A stretch of DNA of 64,000 nt from Burkholderia thailandensis E264 (GTDB taxonomy: Bacteria; Pseudomonadota; Gammaproteobacteria; Burkholderiales; Burkholderiaceae), in assembly GCF_000012365.1 (NCBI RefSeq), contig NC_007651.1, forward strand, positions 2,170,001-2,234,000. The letters are read 5' to 3'. The position numbers and the translations under genes are program-made. Every line of letters starts with the position of its first letter. The stretch's first letter is position 1. The notes beneath the pieces are model-generated. The model saw only the letters and a program-made list of their open reading frames with translations. It ran no database searches and was not told the origin of the DNA. Below are positions 17,894 to 27,196 of this stretch, in pieces.

Positions 17894-18832
17894 ATGGCAA
17901 CGGCCAGAAAAGCGCCGGCTAAGCGCGCGGCGACGCAGCCGCCGATTGCGGCCAAGCGGGCCGGCGCGCGTGCGCCGGCGGTGCACAAGGCGGGCGCGAA
18001 GCGCGCGGCGCCGAACGGCGCGGCCAATGGCGCCGCGCACAAGCCGAGCTTGCGCACGGCCGCCGCGAAGTCGGCGCGTGCGAAGGTCGATGGCGAGCAC
18101 GTCGCCGACGCGTTGCCGCGCGAGGCCGGCGTTGCCGCGGCGGAGCCCGCCGCGCGCAAGGCGCGCGTATCGGAGGCCGCCGTGCCGGTGCAGCTCTCCG
18201 ACGCCGAGACGGTCGCGCGTCCGCCGTACTGGGACAAGGCGTGCGCCGATCTCGTCAAGCGCGACCGGATTCTCAAGAAGCTGATCCCGAAATTCGGCCC
18301 GGCGCATCTCGTCAAGCGCGGCGACTCGTTCGTCACGCTCGCGCGCTCGGTGGTCGGCCAGCAGATCTCGGTCGCCGCCGCGCAGTCGGTTTGGGTCAAG
18401 ATCGAGACCGCGTGCCCGAAGCTCGCGCCGCCGCAGATCATCAAGCTCGGTCAGGAAAAACTGATCGCGTGCGGCCTGTCGAAGCGCAAGTCCGAATATA
18501 TCCTCGACCTCGCCCAGCACTTCGTGTCGGGCGCGCTGCACGTCGACAAATGGGCGTCGATGGACGACGAGGACGTGATCGCCGAGCTCACGCAGATTCG
18601 CGGGATCGGACGCTGGACGGCCGAGATGTTCCTGATCTTCAATCTGTCGCGCCCGGACGTGCTGCCGCTCGACGATCTGGGGCTCATTCGCGCGATCAGC
18701 GTCAATTATTTCAGCGGCGAGCCCGTCACACGCAGCGAGGCGCGTGAGGTGGCGGCGAACTGGGAGCCGTGGCGAACGGTCGCCACCTGGTACATGTGGC
18801 GCAGTCTCGATCCGCTGACCGCCAATAACTGA
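17894..18832 (+). CDS. DNA-3-methyladenine glycosylase II (HhH-GPD)
   Basis: 312-residue base-excision repair glycosylase that removes alkylated purines. The HhH-GPD core starts near residue ~110 (FVTLARSVVGQQISVAAAQS), with the hairpin LTQIRGIGRWTAEMFLIF and the catalytic aspartate in PLDDLGL (Asp261 by my count). The first ~90 residues are a Lys/Ala-rich, probably disordered tail that may bind DNA non-specifically; this extension is common in Burkholderia. It is likely co-transcribed with cysS. Confidence 0.9.
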   Translation: MATARKAPAKRAATQPPIAAKRAGARAPAVHKAGAKRAAPNGAANGAAHKPSLRTAAAKSARAKVDGEHVADALPREAGVAAAEPAARKARVSEAAVPVQLSDAETVARPPYWDKACADLVKRDRILKKLIPKFGPAHLVKRGDSFVTLARSVVGQQISVAAAQSVWVKIETACPKLAPPQIIKLGQEKLIACGLSKRKSEYILDLAQHFVSGALHVDKWASMDDEDVIAELTQIRGIGRWTAEMFLIFNLSRPDVLPLDDLGLIRAISVNYFSGEPVTRSEAREVAANWEPWRTVATWYMWRSLDPLTANN

Positions 18833-18934
18833 CCGAGGCTATTGCTTTCGCCGATCGATAGTTGCGACCTGGTTTTGCGTCCGGCGGGCGCGGTTAGAAT
18901 ACGCGCTGCCGCAAGATTCAAGGATTTCAGACAC

Positions 18935-19906
18935 ATGAAGACCACCTTTCTGGACTTCGAGCAGCCGATCGCCGAGCTCGAGGCGAAAATCGAGGAACTG
19001 CGCTTCGTGCAGGACGATTCGGTTGTCGACATTTCGGAAGAGATCGAGCGGCTGTCGAAAAAGAGCCAGCAACTCACGAAGGATCTGTACGCGCACCTGA
19101 CGCCCTGGCAGGTGTCGCAGATCGCGCGCCATCCGCAGCGGCCGTATACGCTCGATTACGTGAGCGAACTCTTCACCGATTTCCACGAACTGCACGGCGA
19201 CCGCGCGTTCGCGGACGACCTGTCGATCGTCGGCGGCCTCGCTCGCTTCAACGGCCATGCGTGCATGGTGATCGGCCATCAGAAGGGCCGCGACACGAAG
19301 GAGCGCGCCGCGCGCAATTTCGGGATGCCGCGCCCCGAAGGCTACCGGAAGGCGGAGCGCCTGATGCGCGTCGCCGAAAAGTTCGGGCTGCCGATCTTCA
19401 CGTTCATCGACACGCCGGGCGCGTATCCAGGCGTCGGTGCGGAGGAGCGCGGCCAGTCGGAGGCGATCGGCCACAATCTGTACGTGATGGCCGAGCTGAA
19501 GACGCCGATCATCGCGACGGTGATCGGCGAGGGCGGCTCGGGCGGCGCGCTCGCGATCGCGGTCGCCGATACGGTGATGATGCTGCAGTTCTCGACGTAT
19601 TCGGTGATCTCGCCGGAAGGGTGCGCGTCGATCCTGTGGAAGAGCGCGGCGAAGGCGCCGGAAGCGGCCGAGGCGCTCGGCCTGACCGCGCATCGCCTGA
19701 AGGCGCTCGGCCTCATCGACAAGATCGTCAACGAGCCGCTCGGCGGCGCGCATCGCGATCCGAAGGGCACGGCCGCGCTGCTGCGCCGCGCGCTCGGCGA
19801 TTCGCTGCGCCAGTTCCAGGGCATGAGCGTCGATGCGCTGCGCGAGCGCCGCTTCGAACGCCTGATGGCCTACGGCAAGTACAAGGAAACGACGGCGCGC
19901 GCGTGA
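18935..19906 (+). CDS. accA: acetyl-CoA carboxylase carboxyltransferase subunit alpha
   Basis: 323-residue alpha subunit of the carboxyltransferase that moves the carboxyl group from biotin to acetyl-CoA to make malonyl-CoA for fatty acids. It begins [20 protein letters not shown]; core blocks [20 protein letters not shown] and [14 protein letters not shown] are the carboxyltransferase fold with the oxyanion-hole glycines. Length matches the family. It needs AccD, which is not in the window. It is followed by tilS after 43 bases, a pairing common in betaproteobacteria. Confidence 0.97.
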   Translation: MKTTFLDFEQPIAELEAKIEELRFVQDDSVVDISEEIERLSKKSQQLTKDLYAHLTPWQVSQIARHPQRPYTLDYVSELFTDFHELHGDRAFADDLSIVGGLARFNGHACMVIGHQKGRDTKERAARNFGMPRPEGYRKAERLMRVAEKFGLPIFTFIDTPGAYPGVGAEERGQSEAIGHNLYVMAELKTPIIATVIGEGGSGGALAIAVADTVMMLQFSTYSVISPEGCASILWKSAAKAPEAAEALGLTAHRLKALGLIDKIVNEPLGGAHRDPKGTAALLRRALGDSLRQFQGMSVDALRERRFERLMAYGKYKETTARA

Positions 19907-19949
19907 GCGCCGGGCCGTCGAATCGCGAGGCGCGTCGCGCCTTTCCTCC

Positions 19950-21434
19950 GTGATCTCCCCTCATGAATTTTCCGCCGATCGCGTCGTGCTCGACGCGATC
20001 GGCGTTGCGCTGTCCGCGCCGCCCGACGATGCGCCGATCGCGATCGCGTACAGCGGCGGCCTCGATTCGACGGTGCTGCTGCACGCGGCCGCGCGCATCG
20101 CGGGCGCCGGGCGCTGCATCGCGCTGCATGTGCACCACGGCTTGAGCGCGAACGCCGACGCGTGGCTCGCGCATTGCGCGGAAACTGCGCAGGCGCTCGG
20201 CGTGCGATTCGACGCGGCGCGCGTCGACGTGCCGCGCGCGAGCGGGCAGGGCGTCGAGGCGAGCGCGCGCGACGTGCGCTATCGCGCGCTTGAGACGATG
20301 TGCGCGCGGTACGGCGCGCGCGCGCTGTGGCTCGCGCAGCACGCGGACGATCAGGCGGAGACGGTGCTGCTGCAATTGCTGCGCGGCGCGGGTATCGCGG
20401 GGTTGGCGGCGATGGCGCCGCAGTACCGGCCGGCGCTCGCCGACGTCATGCGCGTGCGTCCGCTCCTGCATCTGTTGCGCGCGCAGCTCGAGCGCTACGC
20501 GCAGCAGCATGCGCTGCGCTGGATCGACGACGAATCGAATGCCGATACGCGCTATGCGCGCAATGCGCTGCGCGTCGACGTGCTTCCCGCGCTTGCGCCG
20601 CACTTTCCCGGTTTTCGCGATGCGCTCGGCCGCGCCGCGCAGCATGCGGCGGCGGCTCAGCGTCTGCTCGACGATCTCGCCGCGATCGATCTGCGCGCGG
20701 TCGCGCGCGACGACGCCCGCGTGTTGTCGCGCGATGCGCTCGTTGTGCTCGACGACGAGCGCGGCGCGAATCTGCTGCGCTACTGGATGCGCTCGCTCGG
20801 GCTGCCGGGCGCGTCGGCCGCGCGCCTTGCCGAGATGATGAAGCAACTGCGCGCGGCGCGCGACGCGTATGCGTTGCGCGTCGATCATGCGGGATGGCGC
20901 CTGCGTCTTTATCGCGACGACATTCAATGGGAAGCGGTCGACGGCGCTGCATCGGCGGCGGCGCGAACGATGCGCGCCGATGCGGCCGGCGACGACACGG
21001 GCGAGGACACGGGTGACGACGCGGGCGACGACACGCTGAGCGCCGCACGGCCGCCGGAATGCGTGCTTGCCTGGCGGGGGCAGGAGGTGTGGCGCGTGCC
21101 CGGATGGCGCGGCACCTTCGTATTCAGCCCGGTCGCGGCGCACGAGCCGGATGCGGTGCCGGAGGCGTTGCTCGCGGCCGCCGACCTGCGCGCATGCGCG
21201 CGCGCGGGAGGCGAGCGCATGCGCGTGTGGCGCGGCGGCCCGGGGCGCACGCTGAAGAATGTGTTCCAGGAGCGCGGCGTGCCGGCCTGGCAGCGCGACG
21301 TCCCGCTGTTGTACGTGGGCGACCAACTGCTGTTCGTGCCGCGCATCGGCGTGAACCGTGCGGCGCACGACGGCGCCGATGCGCCCGGCGGCTGGCGGCG
21401 CATCGAATGGCGGCCCGACATGCTGATTGCGTAG
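19950..21434 (+). CDS. tilS: tRNA(Ile)-lysidine synthase
   Basis: 494-residue enzyme that changes C34 of tRNA-Ile(CAU) to lysidine so it reads AUA. The ATP-binding PP-loop is visible at IAYSGGLDSTVLLHAAAR, followed by LHVHHGLSANAD and QHADDQAETVLLQLLRG; the C-terminal substrate-binding domain ends near RIEWRPD. The start is GTG at 19950, just after accA. The central part has a short Asp/Gly/Thr-rich insertion (around DDTGEDTGDDAGDD) absent from most family members, probably a surface loop. Essential in most bacteria. Confidence 0.95.
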   Translation: MISPHEFSADRVVLDAIGVALSAPPDDAPIAIAYSGGLDSTVLLHAAARIAGAGRCIALHVHHGLSANADAWLAHCAETAQALGVRFDAARVDVPRASGQGVEASARDVRYRALETMCARYGARALWLAQHADDQAETVLLQLLRGAGIAGLAAMAPQYRPALADVMRVRPLLHLLRAQLERYAQQHALRWIDDESNADTRYARNALRVDVLPALAPHFPGFRDALGRAAQHAAAAQRLLDDLAAIDLRAVARDDARVLSRDALVVLDDERGANLLRYWMRSLGLPGASAARLAEMMKQLRAARDAYALRVDHAGWRLRLYRDDIQWEAVDGAASAAARTMRADAAGDDTGEDTGDDAGDDTLSAARPPECVLAWRGQEVWRVPGWRGTFVFSPVAAHEPDAVPEALLAAADLRACARAGGERMRVWRGGPGRTLKNVFQERGVPAWQRDVPLLYVGDQLLFVPRIGVNRAAHDGADAPGGWRRIEWRPDMLIA

Positions 21435-21774
21435 ACGACGCGTCCGGCGTGCGTCGCGGCGGCCGCGAATCCCGGGCCCGCGGAAAAAGGTTGCGACCCG
21501 GCCTGCCGACGGCCGCTCGGCTTGTCAAGCAGCCGTCGATCGGGTACGCTCGGGCGTTTGCTCGGCTCGATTTTCGAGCGTTTTGTGCAGGTTTTCCGCG
21601 TGACGTACCCGGTTTGCGCGGCCTGATCCGCCTTCTCCGGGCAAATCGCCACGCCCGCGTGCTGCGCCCCAGCCGTTCTTCCCGTCGTCCGTCCACAGCC
21701 ACAAGCCGCGTGACCGAACGGCACCGCGGTCTGTCCAGTACGCCCGTGCGGCCCTTCTCCAGTTCTGAACGACA
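21435..21774. other. intergenic region upstream of lysC
   Basis: 340 bases between tilS and lysC. It presumably carries the lysC promoter and leader. I see no confident -10/-35 pair, riboswitch or attenuator hairpin. Confidence 0.5.
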
Positions 21775-23025
21775 ATGGCACTCATCGTACATAAATACGG
21801 CGGCACTTCGATGGGCTCGGTCGAGCGCATCAAGAACGTCGCGAAACGCGTCGCAAAATGGCATCAGGCCGGGCACCAGATGGTGGTCGTGCCGTCCGCG
21901 ATGTCCGGCGAAACGAACCGCCTGCTCGGTCTCGCGAAAGAGATCTCGAGCCAGCCGAGCCCGCGCGAGCTCGACATGATCGCGTCGACGGGCGAGCAGG
22001 TCAGCGTCGGCCTCTTGTCGATCGCAATGCAGGAAATCGGCGTCGAGGCGGTGAGCTACGCCGGCTGGCAGGTGCCGATCAAGACCGACAGCGCGTACAC
22101 GAAGGCGCGCATTCATTCGATCGACGACGAGCGCGTGCGCCGCGATCTCGACGCGGGCAAGGTCGTCATCATCACGGGTTTTCAGGGCGTCGATCCGGAC
22201 GGCCACATCACGACGCTTGGCCGCGGCGGCTCGGACACGTCGGCGGTCGCGGTCGCGGCGGCGCTCGAGGCGGACGAATGCCTGATCTACACGGACGTCG
22301 ACGGCGTGTACACGACCGATCCGCGCGTCGTCGAAGAGGCGCGCCGGCTCGATAGCGTGACGTTCGAGGAAATGCTGGAAATGGCGAGCCTCGGCTCGAA
22401 GGTGTTGCAGATCCGCTCGGTCGAGTTCGCGGGCAAGTACCGCGTGAAGACGCGCGTGCTGTCGAGCCTCACCGATCCGCAGATTCCGCTCGACGAAGAG
22501 ATGCGCTCGGGTACCCTGATTACTTTTGAAGAAGACGAGACCATGGAAAAGGCAGTCATTTCCGGCATTGCGTTCCAGCGCGACGAAGCGCGCATTGCGG
22601 TGATGGGCGTGCCCGACAAGCCGGGCATCGCATATCAGATCCTCGGCCCTGTCGCGGATGCGAACATCGACGTCGACATGATCATCCAGAACCAGAGCGT
22701 CGAAGGGAAAACCGACTTCACGTTTACGGTCGGCCGCGGCGATTACCAGAAGGCGATGGACATCCTCACGAACCAGGTGAAGGGCCACGTGAACGCCGAG
22801 CAGGTGCTGGGCGACCCGAAGGTGTCGAAGGTGTCGGTGGTCGGCGTCGGGATGCGTTCGCACGTCGGCGTCGCGAGCACGATGTTCCGCACGCTGTCGG
22901 AGGAGGGCATCAACATCCAGATGATCTCGACGTCCGAAATCAAGATTTCGGTGCTGATCGACGAGAAATACATGGAATTGGCGGTCCGCGCACTGCACAA
23001 GGCATTCGAACTCGATCAGGCGTGA
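21775..23025 (+). CDS. lysC: aspartokinase
   Basis: 416-residue aspartate kinase, the first step from aspartate to lysine, threonine, methionine and diaminopimelate. The kinase domain begins with VHKYGGTSMGSVERI and includes FQGVDPDGHITTLGRGGSDT; two C-terminal ACT domains follow (from about residue 265), one containing VSVVGVGMRSHVGVAS. Feedback control by lysine/threonine is expected through them. An internal ATG at 22542 (MEKAVISGIAF) is placed as in species that make a separate regulatory subunit, but that is speculation here. Aspartate semialdehyde, one product line of this pathway, could feed the neighbouring cluster. Confidence 0.95.
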   Translation: MALIVHKYGGTSMGSVERIKNVAKRVAKWHQAGHQMVVVPSAMSGETNRLLGLAKEISSQPSPRELDMIASTGEQVSVGLLSIAMQEIGVEAVSYAGWQVPIKTDSAYTKARIHSIDDERVRRDLDAGKVVIITGFQGVDPDGHITTLGRGGSDTSAVAVAAALEADECLIYTDVDGVYTTDPRVVEEARRLDSVTFEEMLEMASLGSKVLQIRSVEFAGKYRVKTRVLSSLTDPQIPLDEEMRSGTLITFEEDETMEKAVISGIAFQRDEARIAVMGVPDKPGIAYQILGPVADANIDVDMIIQNQSVEGKTDFTFTVGRGDYQKAMDILTNQVKGHVNAEQVLGDPKVSKVSVVGVGMRSHVGVASTMFRTLSEEGINIQMISTSEIKISVLIDEKYMELAVRALHKAFELDQA

Positions 23026-23066
23026 TGAAATTTCCGTGACGCGCCGAAGAAAATGCGTCGCGGAAA

Positions 23067-23095
23067 TTGACCTTGGCCCCGTAACCCTATAGAAT
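23067..23095 (+). promoter_or_regulatory. sigma-70 promoter of tRNA-Ser
   Basis: TTGACC at 23067-23072 and TAGAAT at 23090-23095, separated by 17 bases and ending 43 bases before the tRNA. Both hexamers are close to consensus and the spacing is ideal for a stable-RNA promoter. Confidence 0.75.
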
Positions 23096-23138
23096 CTTGG
23101 TTTCGTCGCGCTGCCTCCCTGGCGCGAGCGAAGGTTTG

Positions 23139-23232
23139 GGAGACGTGGCCGAGAGGTCGAAGGCACTCCCCTGCTAAGGGAGCATCTGGGCCAAAACCTG
23201 GATCGAGGGTTCGAATCCCTCCGTCTCCGCCA
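23139..23232 (+). tRNA. serX: tRNA-Ser (anticodon GCU)
   Basis: 94 bases including an encoded CCA. The acceptor stem pairs GGAGACG with CGTCTCC; the anticodon loop CTGCTAA has GCU, reading AGC/AGU serine codons. The extra-long variable arm (GCATCTGGGCC...CTGG) and the T-loop GGTTCGAATCC are typical of tRNA-Ser. The symbol is only a convention. Accessory genes begin immediately after this tRNA and its terminator, so it may be an integration site. Confidence 0.95.
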
Positions 23233-23246
23233 GAAATGGCGGAACA

Positions 23247-23279
23247 AGCCCCGCGAGTCTTCGGACTTGCGGGGCTTTT
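23247..23279 (+). terminator. rho-independent terminator after tRNA-Ser
   Basis: GCCCCGCGAGTC pairs with GACTTGCGGGGC (one G-T pair) around a TTCG tetraloop and is followed by TTTTCTTTT. Stem, tetraloop and T-tract are textbook. Confidence 0.9.
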
Positions 23280-24130
23280 CTTTTGGAGTCTTCGCGGCGC
23301 TGTCGGCGAGCGCTGTCGTCCTCGCGGACGGCGGCGGCATAAGGTCCCATGCGCATCGGCGGTTTCGGCTTGCGGTTTTCCGCGCCCACGACAGCGGACA
23401 TGCGTTCGCTTGACGCGGCGCGTGCCGGCGGCCGTCGCGCACCGCGCGAAGTCCTCGATCATCATCGGGGCCACGCCTGCATGCGAGATCCTCGGCTGAG
23501 CGAATCAACAGGAGCGCGGCAGGAACAGCATAGGCAACCGCCGCTCGACGTGTTCGCGATGCCGGCACGTTGCCCGCCATCCCTGTCCGATCATCTTTCC
23601 CCGACTGAACCGATGCTTGCTCGATCTCGCCGCGCTTGCCCCCGAGCGACGGTCTGACCTGCGCATATGGGCCGCGCGCTACGCGAGTGCGGCGATGCAT
23701 TCCGAAATGCCCCAGCTTGGCGATTCCATCGGTTATTGGCGATATTGCCGAAATCATTCCGCTGATATCCAAAATCGGCGATGATCGATCGGCAATGCGA
23801 GGATATTTGGCTTGCCAAACAGATATCGATCGAACAAGGCCGTTTGATATCGCGTGGCGGACGTCGTTGAAACAACCCGATTCGCGCGGCATGTAGTCTC
23901 GCCTATGCGCATCGGGGATCGGGCCGAAGCAGTCGACGCATATCGAGACGAAAGCGGCGCGCGCTCATCCAGGCGATTTCGTGCGTGACGGGTCAAGGCA
24001 TCGCCGGCGATGAACGGCTCGAAAACCGGAGACAAATCGCGAATTGACATGGACGTCGCGCTCCTGTCGACTGAAAGAGGCGATCGACCACGGCAGGTTC
24101 GTCTTTATTCGATTTTGAAAAGAGGATAAC
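23280..24130. other. intergenic stretch after the tRNA
   Basis: About 850 bases with no supportable gene. The right part (23,690-24,000) is richer in A/T and repeats GATAT/GATCG-like words, unlike the coding DNA around it. It is a plausible junction between core and accessory DNA. No integrase remnant is recognised. Confidence 0.45.
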
Positions 24131-25174
24131 TTGAACGACACCCCATTCACGCCGGAAATTCGCGATGCGCAGGGCCCGAACGCCGAAGCCGCGGAGACGG
24201 CGGCTCGCGTGGCGGCGCAGGAAATCTACGTGTTCAACGGCGACGCGGACGGCTTGTGCGCGTTGCAGCAACTGCGGCTCGACGAGGGCGCGGGGACCTC
24301 GCTCGTGACGGGCGTCAAGCGCGACATTCAACTGCTGTCGCGCGTGTCGGCCGGACCGGGGTGCCGGGTCACGGTGCTCGACGTGTCCCATGACCGCAAT
24401 CGCGGCGACGTCGCGCGAATCCTCGCGGCAGGCGCCGCGCTGCGTTACTTCGATCATCACTTCGCCGGCGAGCTGCCGAACCATCCGCGCTTTCACGCGT
24501 ATATCGACACCGCGCCCGACGTCTGCACGAGCGTGCTCGTGGATCGCTACCTGCGGGGACGCCATGCGGGCTGGGCCGTCGTCGCGGCGTTCGGCGACGC
24601 GTTGCCTGACGTCGGCCGCGCGCTGGCGCGACAGCACGGCATCGCGTCCGGCGCAACCGAATTGCTCGCGCAATTGGGCCGTTGCCTGAACTACAACGCG
24701 TATGGCGAGGATCTCGGCGATCTGTATTTCTCGCCCCATGCGCTGGCCGACGCGATGCTGCCGTATGCGGACCCGCTCGACTTCATCGCCGGAACCGACG
24801 TGCTGCCGGTGCTGGCCGACGGCTACCGCGACGATCTGCTTCGCGCACGCTCGATCGAGCCGGCGTTCGACGTGCCCGGCGCGACAATGCTCGTGCTGCC
24901 CGCCGAGAAATGGGCGCGCCGCGTGAGCGGCGTGCTGGCGAACGAGCTGATGGCGGACGGCTCCGCCCGCGCGCTCGCGGTCCTGAGCCCGCGGCGCGAC
25001 GGCGGCTACGTGGTGAGCGTGCGGGTGCCCGCCGGCAGTGCGGTCGGCGCCGACGATTTCTGCCGACTGTTCGACACCGGAGGCGGACGCAAGCTCGCGG
25101 CGGGAATCGACCGCCTTCCCGATGCCGACGTCGACCAGTTCGCCGCGCGCTTGCGGGCCACCTTCGCCCGCTGA
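24131..25174 (+). CDS. DHH-family phosphoesterase, function unknown
   Basis: 347-residue DHH/DHHA1 protein. The DHH motifs are visible: VFNGDADGLCALQQ with the metal-binding aspartates, VLDVSHDRN and RYFDHHFAGELP; the C-terminal DHHA1-like GGGRKLAAG has Arg where the usual GGGH has His. Family members hydrolyse small phosphodiesters such as nanoRNA, cyclic dinucleotides or pAp. It starts at TTG, preceded by an AGAGGA ribosome-binding site. A pAp phosphatase role would suit the nearby PAPS-using cluster, but that is only a thought; the gene is separated from it by transporters. Confidence 0.75.
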   Translation: MNDTPFTPEIRDAQGPNAEAAETAARVAAQEIYVFNGDADGLCALQQLRLDEGAGTSLVTGVKRDIQLLSRVSAGPGCRVTVLDVSHDRNRGDVARILAAGAALRYFDHHFAGELPNHPRFHAYIDTAPDVCTSVLVDRYLRGRHAGWAVVAAFGDALPDVGRALARQHGIASGATELLAQLGRCLNYNAYGEDLGDLYFSPHALADAMLPYADPLDFIAGTDVLPVLADGYRDDLLRARSIEPAFDVPGATMLVLPAEKWARRVSGVLANELMADGSARALAVLSPRRDGGYVVSVRVPAGSAVGADDFCRLFDTGGGRKLAAGIDRLPDADVDQFAARLRATFAR

Positions 25175-25326
25175 GCCGCAGGCGGCCCGCGCGGCGCCGG
25201 TTCGTGCGGGGGAATAGCGCTGCGTGAAGCGTTGATTTTCAGCCGTGGTTTTCGAATACGAGAAGGGCTCGCCCACGAGCCTCGGACGACATGCATACCA
25301 AATATCGAGGGACGGCGCTCCGCCGA

Positions 25327-27174
25327 ATGAAAATCGATTCGAAGCAAACGCGCGCGGTTGCGGCGATCGCGCTCGGCATCGCGCTGGCGCTGCCCGCGGC
25401 GGCCTGCGCCCAAGCGTTCTACGCGCTCGGCGACAGCCTGACCGACAACGGCCGCGTCGTCAGGTTGACCGGCATCCTGCCGAACGCGACGTCGACGATC
25501 TTTCGCAACGGCCGCTCGTCGAACGGCCCGGTGTGGGCCGAATACTTGCCGAGCCTGATCGGCGCGCGATTCGCGCCCGATGACGATTACGCGATCAACG
25601 GCGCGCTGAGCGGGCACGGCGGCTATCTCAACATCATCCCGACGCGCCCGACTTGGCGCTCGCTGCCCGGGTTCGTCGATCAGGTCGATCAACTGATCGC
25701 CGCGCATCCGCGCTTGCGGGGCGACGATCTGGTCGGCATCTGGATCGGCACCAACGACCAGGATCTGACCAAGGCGAGCCTGAACGGCATCGAGCCGTTT
25801 CTCGGCGTGCCCCGGCCGGCCAACATCGCGGAAATGAGCGCGTACACGCTCACGAACCTCAATGCGCAGGTGCGGCGGTTGATCGGGATCGGCGCGCGCC
25901 AGTTCGTGATCCTGAACTTGAACGACGCCAACGGCACGCGGCCCGGATATGTCGACTACAACGGCAAGCTGCCCGCGGATCTCGTGCAGTTCTCGCGGCA
26001 AGGTGTCAACGTTCACCTGTTCGACGTGTCGGGCCTGCTGAACCAGATGCGCCGCAATCCGTCCGCATACGGGCTGAACGACGCGCCGGACGTGCAATGC
26101 CGCCACGTGCCGTCCTGCAACGGCGGCGTCGTCGGCCTGCAAAACACCTATCTCACGGCGGACGGCACGCACATGATGACGAGCGTGCACGAGTACATCG
26201 CTCTCTACCTCGCGAATCAGCTGAATGCGCCGGCCGCGATCTCGACCGCGCCGGCGCTCGGGCTCGACGTCGCCCGGGCGAGCGCGCTGTCGGCGCTGAA
26301 CATGACCGACAGCGGGCCGCTCGGTGCGCCGCGTGTCGCGCTGTCGGACAAGCTGTCGCTGTTCGCCGACGTCGGCTATACGCGCAACTTTCACGGCGCG
26401 GCAAACGGCATCGACGCGTTCGACAGCGATGTCGAGATGTTCTCGATCGGCGCCGACTACAAGCTGTCCGCTGAGTCGAGCGCCGGCGCGCTCTTTTCGA
26501 GCGGCAACGCGAGCGGCTCGATCGCCGGCGGGCAAGGGCGGATCGGGATGCATGCATACCGGCTCGGCTTCTATCATGCGTTCGACCGCGCCGGCCTGTT
26601 CGTGCGTTCGTACGTCGGCGCAGGCTGGAGCCAGTATCGGCTCGATCGCGGCGCCGTGCTGCCGGGGGCGATCAGCGCGCATACCACCGGCTTCGATTTC
26701 GGCGGGCTCGTCAAGGCCGGATTCCTGTTCCCGCTTGGCGGCGCGCGGCTTGGCCCCGTTGCCGACATCGGGTACGCGCAGCTCGTCACGCGCGGCTACG
26801 CGGAGGAGGGCGACCCGATCCTCGCGCAGGACGTCGGCGTGCAGCGGCTGAAGGGCGTAAGCGCCGGAGCGGGCGTGCGCTTCGCGGCGCCGCTCGCGGC
26901 GATCGGGCTGCGCGCCGGCGAGTTGTCCGCCGAGGCGCACCTGCGGCACGATGCGTTCGGCGACCGCACGCTCGTCACGGCCCAGCGTTATGCGCCCGGT
27001 CTGCCGATCAGCACGGCCGTCGATGGCGCGAGCGCGACCTATGAGCGGCTGTCGGTCGCGCTCACCGTGAATCCCGCGAAGCGGTGGCGGGGCAAGCTCG
27101 CCGTGCAGGCGGATCTCGGCAACGCGCAGCGCCGTTCGTACACGCTGCTCGCGCTGCTGGGCGGCACGTTCTGA
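25327..27174 (+). CDS. GDSL-lipase autotransporter (EstA type)
   Basis: 615-residue outer-membrane esterase of the EstA family. A signal peptide (residues 1-~30, ending ACAQA) leads into a GDSL hydrolase domain: block I ALGDSLTDNG with the nucleophile Ser37, WIGTNDQ for block III, and the Asp/His pair in TADGTHMM. From about residue 320 to the end is an autotransporter beta-barrel with alternating aromatic strands and a C-terminal Phe (LLGGTF). The passenger is expected on the cell surface, hydrolysing lipids or esters. ATG 25327 starts the signal peptide; an upstream ATG at 25291 adds 12 residues. It converges on the MFS gene 22 bases away. Confidence 0.88.
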   Translation: MKIDSKQTRAVAAIALGIALALPAAACAQAFYALGDSLTDNGRVVRLTGILPNATSTIFRNGRSSNGPVWAEYLPSLIGARFAPDDDYAINGALSGHGGYLNIIPTRPTWRSLPGFVDQVDQLIAAHPRLRGDDLVGIWIGTNDQDLTKASLNGIEPFLGVPRPANIAEMSAYTLTNLNAQVRRLIGIGARQFVILNLNDANGTRPGYVDYNGKLPADLVQFSRQGVNVHLFDVSGLLNQMRRNPSAYGLNDAPDVQCRHVPSCNGGVVGLQNTYLTADGTHMMTSVHEYIALYLANQLNAPAAISTAPALGLDVARASALSALNMTDSGPLGAPRVALSDKLSLFADVGYTRNFHGAANGIDAFDSDVEMFSIGADYKLSAESSAGALFSSGNASGSIAGGQGRIGMHAYRLGFYHAFDRAGLFVRSYVGAGWSQYRLDRGAVLPGAISAHTTGFDFGGLVKAGFLFPLGGARLGPVADIGYAQLVTRGYAEEGDPILAQDVGVQRLKGVSAGAGVRFAAPLAAIGLRAGELSAEAHLRHDAFGDRTLVTAQRYAPGLPISTAVDGASATYERLSVALTVNPAKRWRGKLAVQADLGNAQRRSYTLLALLGGTF

Positions 27175-27196
27175 GCGGGCGGCGCGAGCGCCGCGG

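Noticed and set aside
21124..23892. 922-residue minus-strand frame opposite tilS and lysC
   Set aside because: Antisense to two conserved genes and crosses the tRNA; no protein-like features.
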